Assembly: GCA_963942565.1 (NCBI GenBank)
Contig: OZ012685.1
Coordinates: 49,059,884-49,123,883, forward strand
From: Maea johnstoni
Taxonomy: Eukaryota; Annelida; Polychaeta; Spionida; Magelonidae
Length of the DNA: 64,000 bases
Reading direction: 5' to 3'
Positions 1 to 11,564 of this stretch are shown piece by piece. Position numbers and translations under genes: made by a program. The notes beneath the pieces are model-generated. The model was not told where the DNA came from. It searched no databases and worked only from the letters and a program-made list of their open reading frames with translations. The first letter of the stretch is position 1. Each line of letters starts with the position of its first letter.

Positions 1-690
1 CATATCATTGTCAGATGTTTCTACCACTATGGCTGATACTAAGCCAAGCACTGCATCCAGCATCACTCGGTCATTGATTGCAATGAGTGGATGTACAGTA
101 ATCCCTAGCCTAGCTACTAGGCTTTAGTGTGTTTTACCATATCATTGTCAGATGTTTCTGCCACTATGGCTGATACTAAACCAAGCACTGCATCCAGCAT
201 CACTCGGTCATTGATTGCAATGTGCTGAGGTAAAGTAATCCCTAGCCTAGCTACTAGGCATTACTGTGTTTTACCATATCATTGTCAGATGTTTCTACCA
301 CTGTGGCTGATACTAAGGCTACCACTGCATCCAGCATCACATGGCCATTGATTGCAATGTGTGGACGTATAGTAATTCCCTGTAGTAGCTACTAGGCTTT
401 ACTGTGTTTTACCATATCATTGTCAGATGTTTCTACCACTGTGACTGATACTAAGGCTACCACTGCATCCAGCATCACATGGCCATTGATTGCAATGTGT
501 GGACGTATAGTAATTCCCTGTAGTAGCTAGTAGGCTTTACTGTGTTTTACCATATCATTGTCATATATTTCTACCACTGTGGCTGATACTAAGCCAAGCA
601 CTGCATCCAGCATCTCACAGCCATTGATTGCAATGTGCTGAGGTAAAGTAATCCCTAGCCTAGTGACTAGGCTTTACTGTGTTTTAGCAT
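1..690. repeat. 137-bp tandem repeat array, 5 copies
   Basis: Units start at 1, 138, 275, 413 and 551 with CATATCATTGTCAGATGTTT, and a sixth start is seen at 688 before the similarity fades. Period is 137-138 bp. The array is cut by the left window edge, so its full length is unknown. Some units share private variants (units 3 and 4 have CACATGGCC where others have CACTCGGTC), which suggests local gene conversion. No coding potential seen. Confidence 0.95.
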
Positions 691-891
691 ATCATTTATA
701 AATCAATGTCCACATCTACACATGGGCGTAGGTCTACGGTTGGCTATCTAGTTCCTACATTTGCCACATGAGGGGTTTGTACATGCAGTATATCCCTACC
801 AACTCACTCTAATACAGTTATGACCATTTTAGCTGAACATTGCTGTGCTGAACATTACAGTATTTGACTGTGTTACCCTTGTGAAATAAAG

Positions 892-922
<31 letters not shown>
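892..922. repeat. (ATT)n microsatellite
   Basis: About ten ATT units in the gap between the 137-bp array and the first M1 element. Confidence 0.95.
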
Positions 923-923
<1 letters not shown>

Positions 924-953
924 ATGACAAACCTGCATGGCCTATCTGGTTAT

Positions 954-1171
954 TTAACCCCTTCCAATGCTAAGGCTACTCTCATCCAAAGCATAATGAG
1001 GCAACAAATTTTGGAAACCGTCTTAACCCTATCATGTTGGTATTCATTGGAAAGCTCTCGCTGAGTATTCTCAGCTCAGGTGAGTGCCCATGTGCCATGG
1101 TTTCATCCATTTTTCAGCTTTTTGTGTCATTTTGCTTTGGCAAAATTAGCCATCAGAAGCATAAGGGTTAA
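954..1171 (+). mobile_element. M1 element (TTAA-flanked MITE), full length
   Basis: Both ends are present: TTAACCCCTTCCAATGCT on the left and AGCATAAGGGTTAA on the right. The family has imperfect inverted ends TTAACCCTT...ATGCT, TTAA at both borders, no coding capacity, and an internal inverted repeat AAACCCTG/CAGGGTTT. TTAA target sites are used by piggyBac, Kolobok and Sola3 transposases; which one moves M1 cannot be decided here. Plus strand means the CCAATGCT end lies left. Confidence 0.88.
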
Positions 1172-1377
1172 TAGTCCAGACTCCAGACCATTGCTGCAAA
1201 TGTAAATATGTTTATGTCTCCCTATATTTGAACTCAGCTTAGTAGGTGACACCATTTTACCACTATTTAAGTCGGTCATAGACCATCAGACTCATGAGAC
1301 TATATGGTTAGTGAAGATATGCATAACTGGTTTCACTGTATGTACATTAGATAGGGGAGACCAGTTCCATCTATATA

Positions 1378-1775
1378 TAGAAAAGATGTCCAGTCTATTT
1401 AACCCCTGTTCATTCAAGTGACAGATGATGATGAACCTGTTGAGTGTTGACCACAATGTCCAGACTGTATCTATAAGCATGGAAACACCTTGAAAATAGG
1501 ATGCCCAAAGATTTTACAATTGTCACTTTTGGACATCCAGTTTTTAAATCCTGGCTAATACCCTGCCTGCCTAGATCTTTAGCATAGAAACACACCTGAT
1601 GAGACTGTTTCTATCTATCTATCTATATATATATATATATAGAACAGATGTCCACTCTATTTAACCCCTGTTCATTCAAGTGACAGATGGACAGGGTAAT
1701 GTTCCAACCTGTTGACCACTAACTTCTGCCTATATATTTAGCATGAAAACACACCTGACCACTTGATTTGTTTGA
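1378..1775. repeat. local direct duplication with a D3 fragment and a short (TA)n run
   Basis: A block around 1378-1430 (GATGTCCAGTCTATTTAACC) recurs at 1640-1690 (GATGTCCACTCTATTTAACC), and TTAGCATAGAAACACACCTG at 1577 recurs near 1739. Between them, 1498-1580 carries a D3-like piece with GGACATCC and CCTGGCTAATACCCTG. A (CTAT)/(TA) run lies at 1610-1640. No gene seen from 1172 to 1775. Confidence 0.6.
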
Positions 1776-1897
1776 CCAGTGCTTTTTATCTTGCTGAGTC
1801 CTATTGGATGAGTATTCATTTGCCAGGGTTTGAACGGTTTTCGTCATTTTTCAGCTTTTTTGCATCAGTTTCCATCGACCAAATTAACCACTGGTCA
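1776..1897 (+). mobile_element. M1 element, degraded right half
   Basis: GAGTATTCATTTGCCAGGG, the TTTTTCAGCTTTTTTGCATC stretch and CAAATTAACCACTGG match the right half of M1. The left end is lost and the right border is eroded, so this is an old copy. Confidence 0.65.
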
Positions 1898-2430
1898 GCA
1901 GTCTTTTTGGTTTCCATTCTTCTTTAGATTCTATACACCTTTAGTACTGATATCAGTTTGGTAACTTTGGTTTCTCAAGTTTCGCATGTTTTGGCTGTTT
2001 ATGTTCCTTTTAATGCATTCTGGGGCAACTGATCGTCTAATAAAGACACCATAGTACATTAGAGTGGAAATTTGAAACCTAGCAGTACAGTTATAAAGGG
2101 AACAGTATTAAGTAAAGATACAATCAGTGGACCAGCTTTTGTGTGTCTCCATGGTAACCAGTAAATAGATACCCTAAATAAAAACAAACCGCAATGAACA
2201 GTGTCTGGACCAGAACTGGCCACCATGCCTTTTGGACACCCACTATTTGGAATATATGCAACCAAAGGTTTATCATAGTACTTACTATGATACACCTTTG
2301 ATGCAACACTTAAGTTTAGCAGCCAATAAGACCATTAGACCGACTCTGGTAGTTAAATTCCCATAAAACACTTTCCATGCTCTAACCTATATACTAAATC
2401 AGAACATCCTTTGATAACATTATTCAGGGC
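1898..2430. other. unassigned non-coding stretch
   Basis: No recognisable repeat, RNA gene or coding exon. Short open frames lack any family resemblance or codon bias. Confidence 0.5.
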
Positions 2431-2639
2431 TTCAACCCTTACGCTGCTGGTGGCTAATGTGACCAATTGATACAAACTGATGCAAAAAACCTAAAAAGTG
2501 GCTGAAACCCTGGCAAATGGGTACTCATATGAGAGCACTCAGTGAGATCTGACACCAATTTGACAAGGTTTTGATGGTTTTCATAACTCTTTGTGTCCTT
2601 GTCGTTTGGGTGAAAGTAGCCTGAGCATTGGAGGGTTAA
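2431..2639 (-). mobile_element. M1 element, full length
   Basis: Starts AACCCTTACGCTGCTGGTGG and ends GAGCATTGGAGGGTTAA. The left TTAA has mutated to TCAA. Confidence 0.85.
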
Positions 2640-2888
2640 GTACAGTATAAAGGATATACATGTGTGCTTTCTCCTCCCACACACTATGCCTATCAGACAT
2701 GGTTTATTTGGAGGTTATTCGGGATGTGGGTCAAGTGCATTCCTTGCTTGTGTTTTCTCTCTGTGGAGTGCATGATGTTTATTTTTAAAGGTTCAGGGTG
2801 AAACGCAACGTGATGAAATAGGTCATGGTGGAAGTAAAGCATTAAATAGATACTCGTACGGTACATTCTCTTGGGACACGTTTTAATC

Positions 2889-3620
2889 AGCAGTGTAATC
2901 ATTACTAATCGATACCAAGGAATTGGATGCCCATGGAAAAGATCGCTATAAAATCTCATAGCGATCATTCCGATTCTGGAATCGCCAAAATGTTGACACT
3001 AATGGACACTTATTTTGTCATCATATTGCTATGCAATAAGATGACAAAGTAACTAGACAACGCCAGTCAGTAGCCAGGGCTTTAGCCAGGATCTCAAAAA
3101 TGCCTGTCCAAAATAGCAATTTCAAAATTTCTGCCCGTCCAGATTTAGCTACTAATCTACTTCAAATCCATATACCAGCTACTATTAATTGCCTAGTGTG
3201 TCAAAAAGGACAATTTACACTTCAGCTATGTCCTAGAAGATGGTTTGTTAGAACGATATTTGGTTATTACACCCTGAAAGTCAAAATTGAAAAATCCTCA
3301 TAGAATTTTTTGCCTGTCCAAACAGGAGGTTTTTAGGAAACTACCTGTCCAAAAGACAGGTAGGACGGGTTCTGGCTAAGTCCCTGTCAGTAGCTCAGTG
3401 TGCCAGGTTGTGCCAGTGTGCATCTAATTCACTACCTACTACTACCTAAAAAAGAAAGTATAGTGTGGAAATGTTACAACAGTGAAGCATCTGTTACAGT
3501 TTTTCACCTAAATGCTATGATTCTTCTCCCTGTATATGTCAGTAGGAATCAGAATCGGAAAGTATCAGAATTTTCTTTACTGATTCCGATTCCAAACCTT
3601 GGATACCGATCACACTCCTA
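2889..3620. mobile_element. H3 hAT-like element, diverged, split by an H1 insertion
   Basis: Similar over most of its length to 28173-29676: shared GATACCAAGGAATTGG, CTCATAGCGATCATTCCG, GACAAAGTAACTAGACAA and the end CCTTGGATACCGATCACACT. The H1 element at 3075-3386 interrupts it; the empty site is preserved in the sister copy near 28905. The left end near 2889 is altered. Confidence 0.75.
3075..3386 (+). mobile_element. H1 element (hAT-like MITE, 312 bp)
   Basis: Ends CAGGGCTTTAGCCAGGAT and TCTGGCTAAGTCCCTG are inverted. It is bounded by an exact 8-bp direct repeat TCAGTAGC (3067-3074 and 3387-3394), the hallmark of hAT transposition. The related H3 copy at 28.9 kb shows the uninterrupted site with a single TCAGTAGC. 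No coding capacity. Confidence 0.93.
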
Positions 3621-3990
3621 GTTTTAATATTTACTATTTTTATGGGTTGAGGATTGCCCAATTGTTCTATGAAAATACTGACAAAGCAGAGTAATAATTG
3701 TCCATACTTTGTGAAATAGCTACCAGCGATAAATCAAGGTTGGTCCATATTTCGCAACAAAAAAAATATTCTGGCCCAAATTCTGAAATTCATAGGGTGG
3801 TCTAAATTTCTTATGGTAGCTATTGTAATTAGTATTATGATATGTCCACCTTAATTTAGTGGTTGCTTTTAACTCTTTACAACCTTATGATGACTGAAGA
3901 TGGATAGTGGTTTAAATTGATTGCAAGTACAAGCGTCTTCAAAATAGTTTTCATCTCACTCATAGGGGCAAGTAAATTTCCTATAGTTTT
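3621..3990. other. unassigned non-coding stretch
   Basis: AT-rich DNA without a recognised repeat or gene. Confidence 0.5.
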
Positions 3991-4165
3991 CAGGGTTCGA
4001 CTTTCTCAGTGACCCACCCTAGATTTTGCCGCGGGACTTTTGGGCCCCTAGATTTTTCAGACTAGAGGCCAAAAAAAGTATTATTATGTAAATTCTGTTT
4101 GTGACCACTTACTTTTATCACAATACCTTTTTGGGCCCTTCGCCTAAATTCTAAATGTCAGACCC
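3991..4165 (+). mobile_element. C1 element, diverged
   Basis: Starts CAGGGTTCGACTTTCTCAG, contains GGGCCCCTAGATTTTTCAGA, and ends with AAATGTCAGACCC. The last bases of the right end and the target duplication are no longer clear. Confidence 0.75.
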
Positions 4166-4471
4166 ATGCAAATAGTCTAAAACTTTCAAGCAGCACATCA
4201 GTATGTTAGAAAACACCAAATGTGTATCAGCATAAGTGGATAAACATGTCATCCACTTTTGGTATCAGTTAATGTGTATATTTGTTTGTAACGTACGCCT
4301 CAGGGTATCATCAAAACATGCCAAGAAGTAGCACAGCAGAATGTAAAAATAGCATTGCAGCCATAATTGCTTGATGCACTGACACATACACGCAACTGGC
4401 AAGGGTATCACTTTTTTCCTTGAAACCGGTTAGACTATTATTTGCTGGGTACCGTTGGATGCTGTTAAAAG
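4166..4471. other. unassigned non-coding stretch
   Basis: No recognised repeat, RNA gene or exon. Confidence 0.5.
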
Positions 4472-4683
4472 TTAACCCTTATGCTGTTGGTGGCTAATTT
4501 GGCCAATACAAAAATGATGCAAAAAACCTAAAAAATGAATGAAACCCTGGCACATGGGTACTCATCTGAGTGTACTCAGTGAGAGCTACCCAAATAATAC
4601 CAAGATGACAGAGTTTCTGACATTTTTCATGTTTTTGCAATATTTTGTATTGGTCAAATTGGCCACCAGCAGCATACGGGTTA
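4472..4683. mobile_element. M1 element with two copies of the same end (hybrid)
   Basis: The left border reads TTAACCCTTATGCTGTTGG and the right border reads CCACCAGCAGCATACGGGTTA. Both are the ATGCTGCTGG-type end; the CCAATGCTGAGG end seen in ordinary copies is absent. The left half follows the minus orientation and the last 60 bp follow the plus orientation. Confidence 0.8.
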
Positions 4684-5081
4684 GGCCACTCCAATTTAAT
4701 TACTTGTCTTACGAGCTTTTTTTGGAAAATAAAATCCTGTCAGACTCCAAAAAAAAAAAAAAAAGTGCTAGTTTTAAGACTATTCATTGCTAGGGTGATT
4801 CAATCAACTTCAGGAATTTATAAATGCTGTAGTAGAGCCTCATATTTGAGGATGTATATCTCCCACCCTTAAGGTTACAGGGATTAATTGATTTTGATTG
4901 ATTTTATTTAGTTAAGAATAGGCTGTTAGAAATATCTCGCTACCAGTCCTAGTCGGCAGACTCTAAAAAAAATGAAATAAATAAAAGAACACACATTTTT
5001 CAACTTTTTTTTTATTCCAAAATGGCTCATTTCCTGCCTCCTGAGCTTGTAAGACAAGTAATTAAATTGGAGTGGCCTTAA
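4682..5081. mobile_element. D2 element (inverted ends AGGCCACTCCAATTTAATTA)
   Basis: The left end AGGCCACTCCAATTTAATTA, then CTTGTCTTACGAGC, is mirrored at the right by CTTGTAAGACAAGTAATTAA, then ATTGGAGTGGCCTTA. Inside are poly-A/T tracts next to GACTCC on each side. It abuts the M1 copy directly, sharing TTA. About 400 bp, no coding. Superfamily not assigned. Confidence 0.75.
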
Positions 5082-5389
5082 GCATTAATGCAGGCTGATT
5101 AATGGGTTTGAAATTGAATCCTATATCCTGTGTCCTCCCTTGCCTAACAAAGGCTTTGGACATAAGATTATGAATACCCAGATAGTAGGATTGGTTAATT
5201 AGCTGGCCATTTAGCATGCTTGGAGCATGTAATGTTGCACTCATTCTGTCTGGGATAAGATGGATGTGAACAGCACTCATTCCCCACTTCTCTACTAATG
5301 GTTTATTAATGCTCTCTGTGGTAAGGCTAGAGGTAATATTAGACCAGGCAGCACATACAAAACGTAGGAAATAGTTTCTGTAATTGATT

Positions 5390-5412
5390 GGGGGGGGGGG
5401 GGGGGGGGGGGG
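5390..5412. repeat. poly-G tract (23 G)
   Basis: Uninterrupted G run; one of several homopolymer G or C runs in the window. Confidence 0.95.
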
Positions 5413-5459
5413 ATATATAGGCAAATATTGATATAAAAAAAAGTAAAACACGGTTAAGG

Positions 5460-5775
5460 CAGGGTCTTAGCCAGGATTTCGAAAACGCCTGTCCAAAACA
5501 GCAATTTCAAAATTTCTGCCCGTCCAGATTTAGCTAAGTACTAATCTACTTCAAATCCTTATACAAGCTACAATTAATTGCCTAGTGTGTCAAAAATGGC
5601 AATATACACCACAACTAGGTCTTAGAAGATGGTTTGTCTAGAAAATATTTGATTATTACAACCCAAAAGTCAAAATTAAAAAAAAATCATAGAAATATTT
5701 GCCTGTCCAAACAGTAGGTTTTAAGGAAACTACCTGTCCAAAAGACAGGCTGGACGGGTCCTGGCTAAGTCCCTG
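5460..5775 (+). mobile_element. H1 element, full length
   Basis: Ends CAGGGTCTTAGCCAGGAT and TCCTGGCTAAGTCCCTG. Flanks GGTTAAGG and AGTTAAGC agree at 6 of 8 bases, consistent with an aged 8-bp target duplication. Confidence 0.9.
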
Positions 5776-5931
5776 AGTTAAGCCAGGGAATTTTGCTAAT
5801 CAAAATCTTTGGTTAAGCCTAGTAGCTATGCTAAGGCTCCATGTGCAGGTTTTTGAGCACAAACACATCACAACGGATGTGCGCTGCCTGAATCTCATTC
5901 CAAGACTCATCTCTTCATCCTCACTGAGTGT

Positions 5932-6423
5932 TAGTGGTGGGTCGATTAATTGCAAACTCGATTGCTCGGCTCGCTCTGGGCCGAGTTCCGATCAATCGAA
6001 CTTGCCTTCCATCGCTCGATCTTTGCCGAGCGATAATGAAAACAAACACAACGAGACGGCCGCCATCTTGAAAGATACGTCCGATCGGCAGGATACACTG
6101 TAACTCACTTCTGGAGTGGATTACAGTGTATAATCTCACAGAACCAGCGGAATTGGTAAGTAACATTGTTTATATGATTCAGTTTTATTGTATTCACTAC
6201 ATTGATACTTCATTTCAGGATGAAATTGATGCGTAGAGCAATCTGTGGTATTGCACTTTCAGTTTCAGTTCCATTATTCATTTAACATTTCGCGACCTCG
6301 CACATTGATTTTTGCTGTTATTGCGTGTCAGGTAAACTACCAAATAATCGATTACAATCGATCAATCGCTCGGCGAATGTGACGATTAATCAAGCCCAAA
6401 ATTTTTAACGATTCCCAACACTA
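5932..6423 (-). mobile_element. H2 element (hAT-like, 492 bp)
   Basis: Ends TAGTGGTGGGTCGATTAAT and TTAACGATTCCCAACACTA, bounded by a perfect 8-bp repeat CTGAGTGT (5924-5931 and 6424-6431). A close copy lies in opposite orientation at 44032-44522. Only short open frames; no transposase domain seen. Confidence 0.92.
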
Positions 6424-6694
6424 CTGAGTGTTATTCAAACTTTTTCAGAGCATGTTTTTCTCTATGTGATGCTGGTGGTTCTGTGGGACTTGGATGCTCC
6501 AGTGGTGGTAGTATGACATCCTTGGTGTCAGTCCTGAAGTGGTGTCTGCCCTGGGTTATTCTGGTGCCAGGGGGACAGCTAGAATTATCCAATAGGGCAG
6601 AGGCGGGACGTCCAGTTCTAGGCTAGTGATTGATTGCTTCGGTCCAGCATGACCAAGGTATTCTACCAGAACAACATATAACCTTAACCTACAC

Positions 6695-6894
6695 CGGGGT
6701 CTGACCCTTAGATTTTTGGCTAGGGGGCCGAAAAGATCTTTTGATAAAAAATAGTGGTCAAAAACAGGATTTCTGGTTAATATACATACTATTTTGGGCC
6801 CCTAGTCTGAAAAATCTAGGGGCCCACAGATTTTTCAGACTAGGCGCCCACAGCAAAATCTAGGGGCATATGCCCCTTGGAAAGTCGAACCCTG
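6695..6894 (-). mobile_element. C1 element, full length with 5-bp target duplication
   Basis: Ends CGGGGTCTGACCC and AAAGTCGAACCCTG. Flanked by TACAC on both sides (6690-6694 and 6895-6899), so the insertion duplicated 5 bp. The interior holds a small duplication around CTAGTCTGAAAAATCTAGGG / TTTTTCAGACTAGG. Confidence 0.87.
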
Positions 6895-7020
6895 TACACA
6901 CACATATATATGTCTATATATACTGTAGAATAGGTATATATATTTCAATTTTTTCTTTCAATATACAATTGTCATTTTACTACTTTTCAAAATTTGTAAT
7001 TGAACCTCACTAGAATTATG

Positions 7021-7080
7021 CATGCACACACACAGTCACACACACACACATATACATACACACATATACACATGTATACA
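7021..7080. repeat. (CA)n-rich microsatellite
   Basis: Alternating CA with interspersed CATA units. Confidence 0.85.
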
Positions 7081-7202
7081 ACCAGTTGACTAAGGCAAGC
7101 CATATACCATCTACAAAGTTCTCCTTTTGCTAGCTCGTCCACTATCGATAATAGAATTTCAGCCCTCAATAGATGGCCCTCCACTTGAATGTTTCTATAT
7201 AT

Positions 7203-8912
7203 TAGAGCTGCACTCACCACTCACGAACTCGAGTGGCTCGAGCCCTGGAGCAAACTCGCCGAGCTCGAGCTGAAATGTTCAAATCGTGAGCTCGTTGATT
7301 AGGCGGGTGGCCAAATCCCTAAAAGAGCTCTAGAAATATTTTTGATGGCGTTTTTCGTTACAAGTCGTCATCCATGCTTATTCATCTCTACATAGGGTGG
7401 GCTTTAGCGTACGGGTGGATGACATGTCTGCTTTTGCTTCTTAAGGGAATTTTGGGGCATTTTATGCAAAAAATCACAAAAAAAGTGTTTTTTGGGATTT
7501 CCTTCTAGAAAATTCAATTTTTGAGATAGAAACTCAAAACTTGCTACAAATGTGTTCAAGAGGATGCTTTTGATCATAGAACATGTTGCGTTAGTGTGAC
7601 TTCAATGAACCCCCTGCTGTGAGTGATTTTGGGGTAAAAATCATCAAAAATGAGTGATTTTTGTAATTTCCCACAACTTGAATGTCACCCTGTGGACTAT
7701 TCCAAACTCACAACTAAATAGTTTTGGTTTAGAAAACTACCCAAGAAGGTTTAGAAACAGAAAGTGAGTTATGTTTGAATATTTTCATGATATGCTACGT
7801 TTTGGGGCATTTTATAGAAAAATTGGCAGTAAAACTAGTGATTTTAGGGATTTGCTTCTGGAAGGTGCAATTTTCATAGTAGGAACTTGAAACTTACCAC
7901 AAATGATTTCATAAGGATGTCTATGATTATCAAATGGTTTGTGTTAGTATAAAATGTATCTGACCCCTGCTGTGAGTGATTTTGGGTTAAAAACTTATAA
8001 AATAGTAGGATTTTTGTAATTTCCCACGAGTTGAATGTCACCCTGTGGACTATTCCAAACTCTCAACTAAATAGTTCTGGTTTAGAAAACTAACCAAAAC
8101 GGTTTTGATAGACAGGGTGTGTCATATTTGCATATTTCATGACATGCTACGTTTTGGGGCAATATACAGAAAAAATGGCATAAAACAGGTGATTTTAGGG
8201 ATTTGCTTCTGGAAGGTGCAATTTTCATAGTAGGAACTCAAAACTTGCCACAAATCATTTTATAAGGATGTCTATGTTAATAAAATGTTTTGTGTTAGTA
8301 TGAAATGTATCTGACCCCTGCTGTGAGTGTTTTTGGGGTAAAAACCTTTAAAATAGTAGGATTTTTGTAATTTCTCATTTATTTGAACTAAGGTTTATTA
8401 TATCTTATTCCAAGTTTCTAGACTGATATTGTTGTTACAGAATATTAACTAAGAATGGGCATATAGGGAAAATAAGTTATGTTTGCCAACCTATGACTTG
8501 CTAAATCTGGGGTGTTTTACTGAAAAATCGTCAAAAGCATGCGTTTTTAGGAATTTGCTTCTGGAAAATGCTGCCTCCAATGTAGATGTATAAAACTTGC
8601 CACAAATATGTTCCCATTGATGCATATGGTTGTAGGATGTGTTGTGGTAGTTGAGATTAAATGTAGCTCCTGCTGTGAGTAATTTATTGGTAATATCTTT
8701 TAAAATCATGCATTTTTTTTATTTTCCCAGGCTTAACCTGTCAACTTAGAGACTATATGCGAATGATTTTAATTTCCCAAATTTGCCAAAGAAATCACTT
8801 AAAATGAGTTGGTGAAGGAACTTGGTTAGGTTTACTAGCTTTCATTTAAAGCTATTGTTTTGAGCATTTTATGGAAAAAGTAATGAAACGTGAAAACTTA
8901 TAGAAATGAGAT
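7203..8912 (+). repeat. left inverted arm of H6
   Basis: Inverted partner of 11565-13504. Tandem subunits recur at about 352 bp, marked by CTGCTGTGAGT at 7614, 7967, 8318 and 8670; a shortened unit follows at 8934. About 228 bp shorter than the right arm because of missing sequence near its outer end. Confidence 0.88.
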
Positions 8913-10142
8913 TTTTGAGATTGAAAGTAGCTCCTGCTGTGAGTAATTTATGGGTGATCCTTTAAAATTATGCAATTTTATTTGTATTTTCTGAGGCTTA
9001 ACTGTCAACCTGGAGACCATTTCACAATTTTGCCACAGGAAATCACCTAAGAATGTGTTGACTATGGAACTCAGTTATGTTTACTATAGCTTTCAATGAT
9101 AAGCTATGGTTTTGGGTATTTTATAGAAAAAGTAAAAATGTGAATTTAGAGATTTGCTTCTAGAGAGAGTAAACTTCATGGTAGGAATTTAAATTTGGTA
9201 CAATAATATTCATTATGATTTCTGTGATTATAGAGATGTTGTGTTTGAAGTTTCATGTGACCTCTGCTTACCAATTTAAGCGATTTTTTGGACAAAAACT
9301 TTGAAACTAATATTCTATGGATTATTTGATTATATCACAGATCAATCTAACATTCATGCATAATTTTTCACCTTTTTGCGGTAAAATATTAAGAAATGTG
9401 TCATTTAATAGTCCCTTTTTAGCATTTACATTGACCTTTAATGGGAGTTGTAACACTGTTTGCCATTCAGCATTTCAACAATTAAGATGTGCCACAGGTA
9501 GATGTGGTGTTTCATTATTAAAAATGATCCTATATAGACCCCTATAAGAATGAAAACACAGGAAATAGTCTTTTCACAAAATAGTGGTTTATGAAGACGT
9601 GGCTTTACCTCGAGGATGTTCTCCATTCATCACACTTTAAAAAAAATCAAGCTTTTTTTCTGAGTGCTATAAAGCATTCTTCCTGAGTTAATGCCCCATA
9701 ATATAAGGCACTGGCCAGTTGATGACCAGGAAATACTCCCTAGCAGTGGTTTTAATGATGACAAATTTCAAAATCAACAACAACATTGTTATCAAACAGG
9801 CTGAGAAGAAAGAAATGCAGGAAGGTGTTCCTGAAAAAGCCCAGCCTTCTAAATATAATTGGGTGATTACTGTTTTGGGAGATTAGATTAGAAACTGAAT
9901 CTGAAAAGTACTAGTAATATCATCACTAATATGAGTATATATGCACATGTACATTACTTTGAATATTAATTCTTGTAATGCTACCTCAGATGTGTTGGAA
10001 CAGGAAGAATGTATTACCAAGCTAATGCAAGCTGCATTGATAATTTGATATTCTGATATAAGTATCAAAAAATAGAACTGATTTTAATCATTCATTAGTT
10101 GTTGAGTCTGTTTGGAGGAAAATTGTATTTGATGATAATATA
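8913..10142. other. centre of H6, non-coding part
   Basis: Fading copies of the 350-bp subunit continue to about 9300. The rest is AT-rich with no recognised domain; the longest open frame (76 codons) resembles nothing I know. Confidence 0.55.
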
Positions 10143-11453
10143 CAGTGGAACCTGATAGGTTACCTCTGTACATAGAGCATTTTCACAGCAGTACCTGCAT
10201 ACTGTCACAGCGCAAGGTAACCCTGTAGCCTGTGACTATACAAATCTTTTAAAAAGTAATGGAAGGGCTGCTTAAACAATGGGCTTGTAGGTCCATTGAG
10301 CTAAGTACTGTATATTTAGGAAAGTCTTATCAAAGTTCATAACATGCTCATGGGCTACTTATTATAAGGGGAATAGGTGAAAGGGCTACTAAATGCTGTG
10401 GACAAGTAGTCCATCACTGGCTACTAGAATATTTTGGTGATGTTTATCCATACGTGATAGGAGCCCAATTTCCCAAAGCTTTGTGCTAGGAGAGTGGGGG
10501 CATTTAATCTATAGGCAGCAAACTGACAAAAGATGTGGTCCTAATTGTGCAGTGTTTTTGCAGCGACAACCTACAATCTGCTGAATAGGAAGTATTAAGA
10601 GCAGTATGATGAAGATATGAATGGGGAGGAGTCAAAATGAATCCTGATTCATGCAATAATTTGGAATTTCGATTATCCTCCTTTTTTCTGTGATATGTAG
10701 GTTAAATTGTAACTAGCCTGTTGTTAGTGATGGAAGAAACTATAGTAACCCAGTGAAAACCACCTAACCCCAAGTCAGTGATCACTTTCTCACATGCCCT
10801 ATCTGGGATCAAGGAACAAACACATATTTGGGAGTTGGTAATTTTGTTTTTTCATCACTTTTTCTGCCATACCATGGTTAAGTCATGACTTAACAGTTGA
10901 GATTGGTTTAGGAAACCAGATTACCCAGCAAAAACTGCTGCCTAACCCCAAGTCACTGGCAACTTTCTCACATAGTGACTGGGATTTGAAAGATCAATGT
11001 GGGTGTTTAGTTTTTCATACTTGAATGACTCACATGTATATTAAATTATAAATGAAATAAGATCTCACAGAATGATACTTATGTAACTGAGTGAGATATA
11101 CCTTAGACTCTGATTGTAATACAGGTGAACTTGGATATGACAGACTCAATGGGACCAGGAAAATTGGTCCGTCATATGCAAAATCTGTTGTATACATATG
11201 ACAAATACTTGATATGCATCGGACTGGGACCAAGCATAACGTCTGTCATATGCAAAAATCCGTCGTACAGTGGTCTGTCATATCCAAGTTCACCTGTAGT
11301 AGGAGTTCTGCTACTATTCTCTACCATAAATTGATATTGATGCTAATTCAATGACACTGTTTCTTGATCTGCATGTCCTGTGATGTCAGAGACCTGCATA
11401 CGTGGAGCACTTCTTAATTTCTCATGAGTGTTCCATGTTCACAGGTTCCACTG
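10143..11453. mobile_element. Tc1/mariner (pogo/Tigger)-like non-autonomous element
   Basis: Ends CAGTGGAACCTGATAGG and CACAGGTTCCACTG are inverted, of the CAGTGGAACC type common in Tc1/mariner and Tigger relatives. A TA precedes the left end; the right flank reads TG, so one TA may have mutated. About 1.3 kb with two similar blocks (CTAACCCCAAGTCA at about 10765 and 10935). No transposase frame seen. Confidence 0.62.
11122..11296. mobile_element. small Tc1/mariner-like MITE nested in the preceding element
   Basis: Near-palindromic 175 bp: CAGGTGAACTTGGATATGAC at the left and its complement GTCATATCCAAGTTCACCTG at the right, flanked by TA on both sides. Internal CCGTCATATGCAAAA blocks are also mirrored. 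Confidence 0.85.
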
Positions 11454-11564
11454 TGATTGCTACATAGGCACTATCAAAATTATCTATCTCTCATTATATC
11501 ATGAACAGCAAAATGATCCAAAATCTAGCATGACAAAATTCCATAGAAATATAGAGCCTACAAA

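Noticed and set aside
1-690. Possible CRISPR-like array
   Set aside because: The whole 137-bp unit is repeated with no unique spacers, in eukaryotic DNA; it is a plain tandem repeat.
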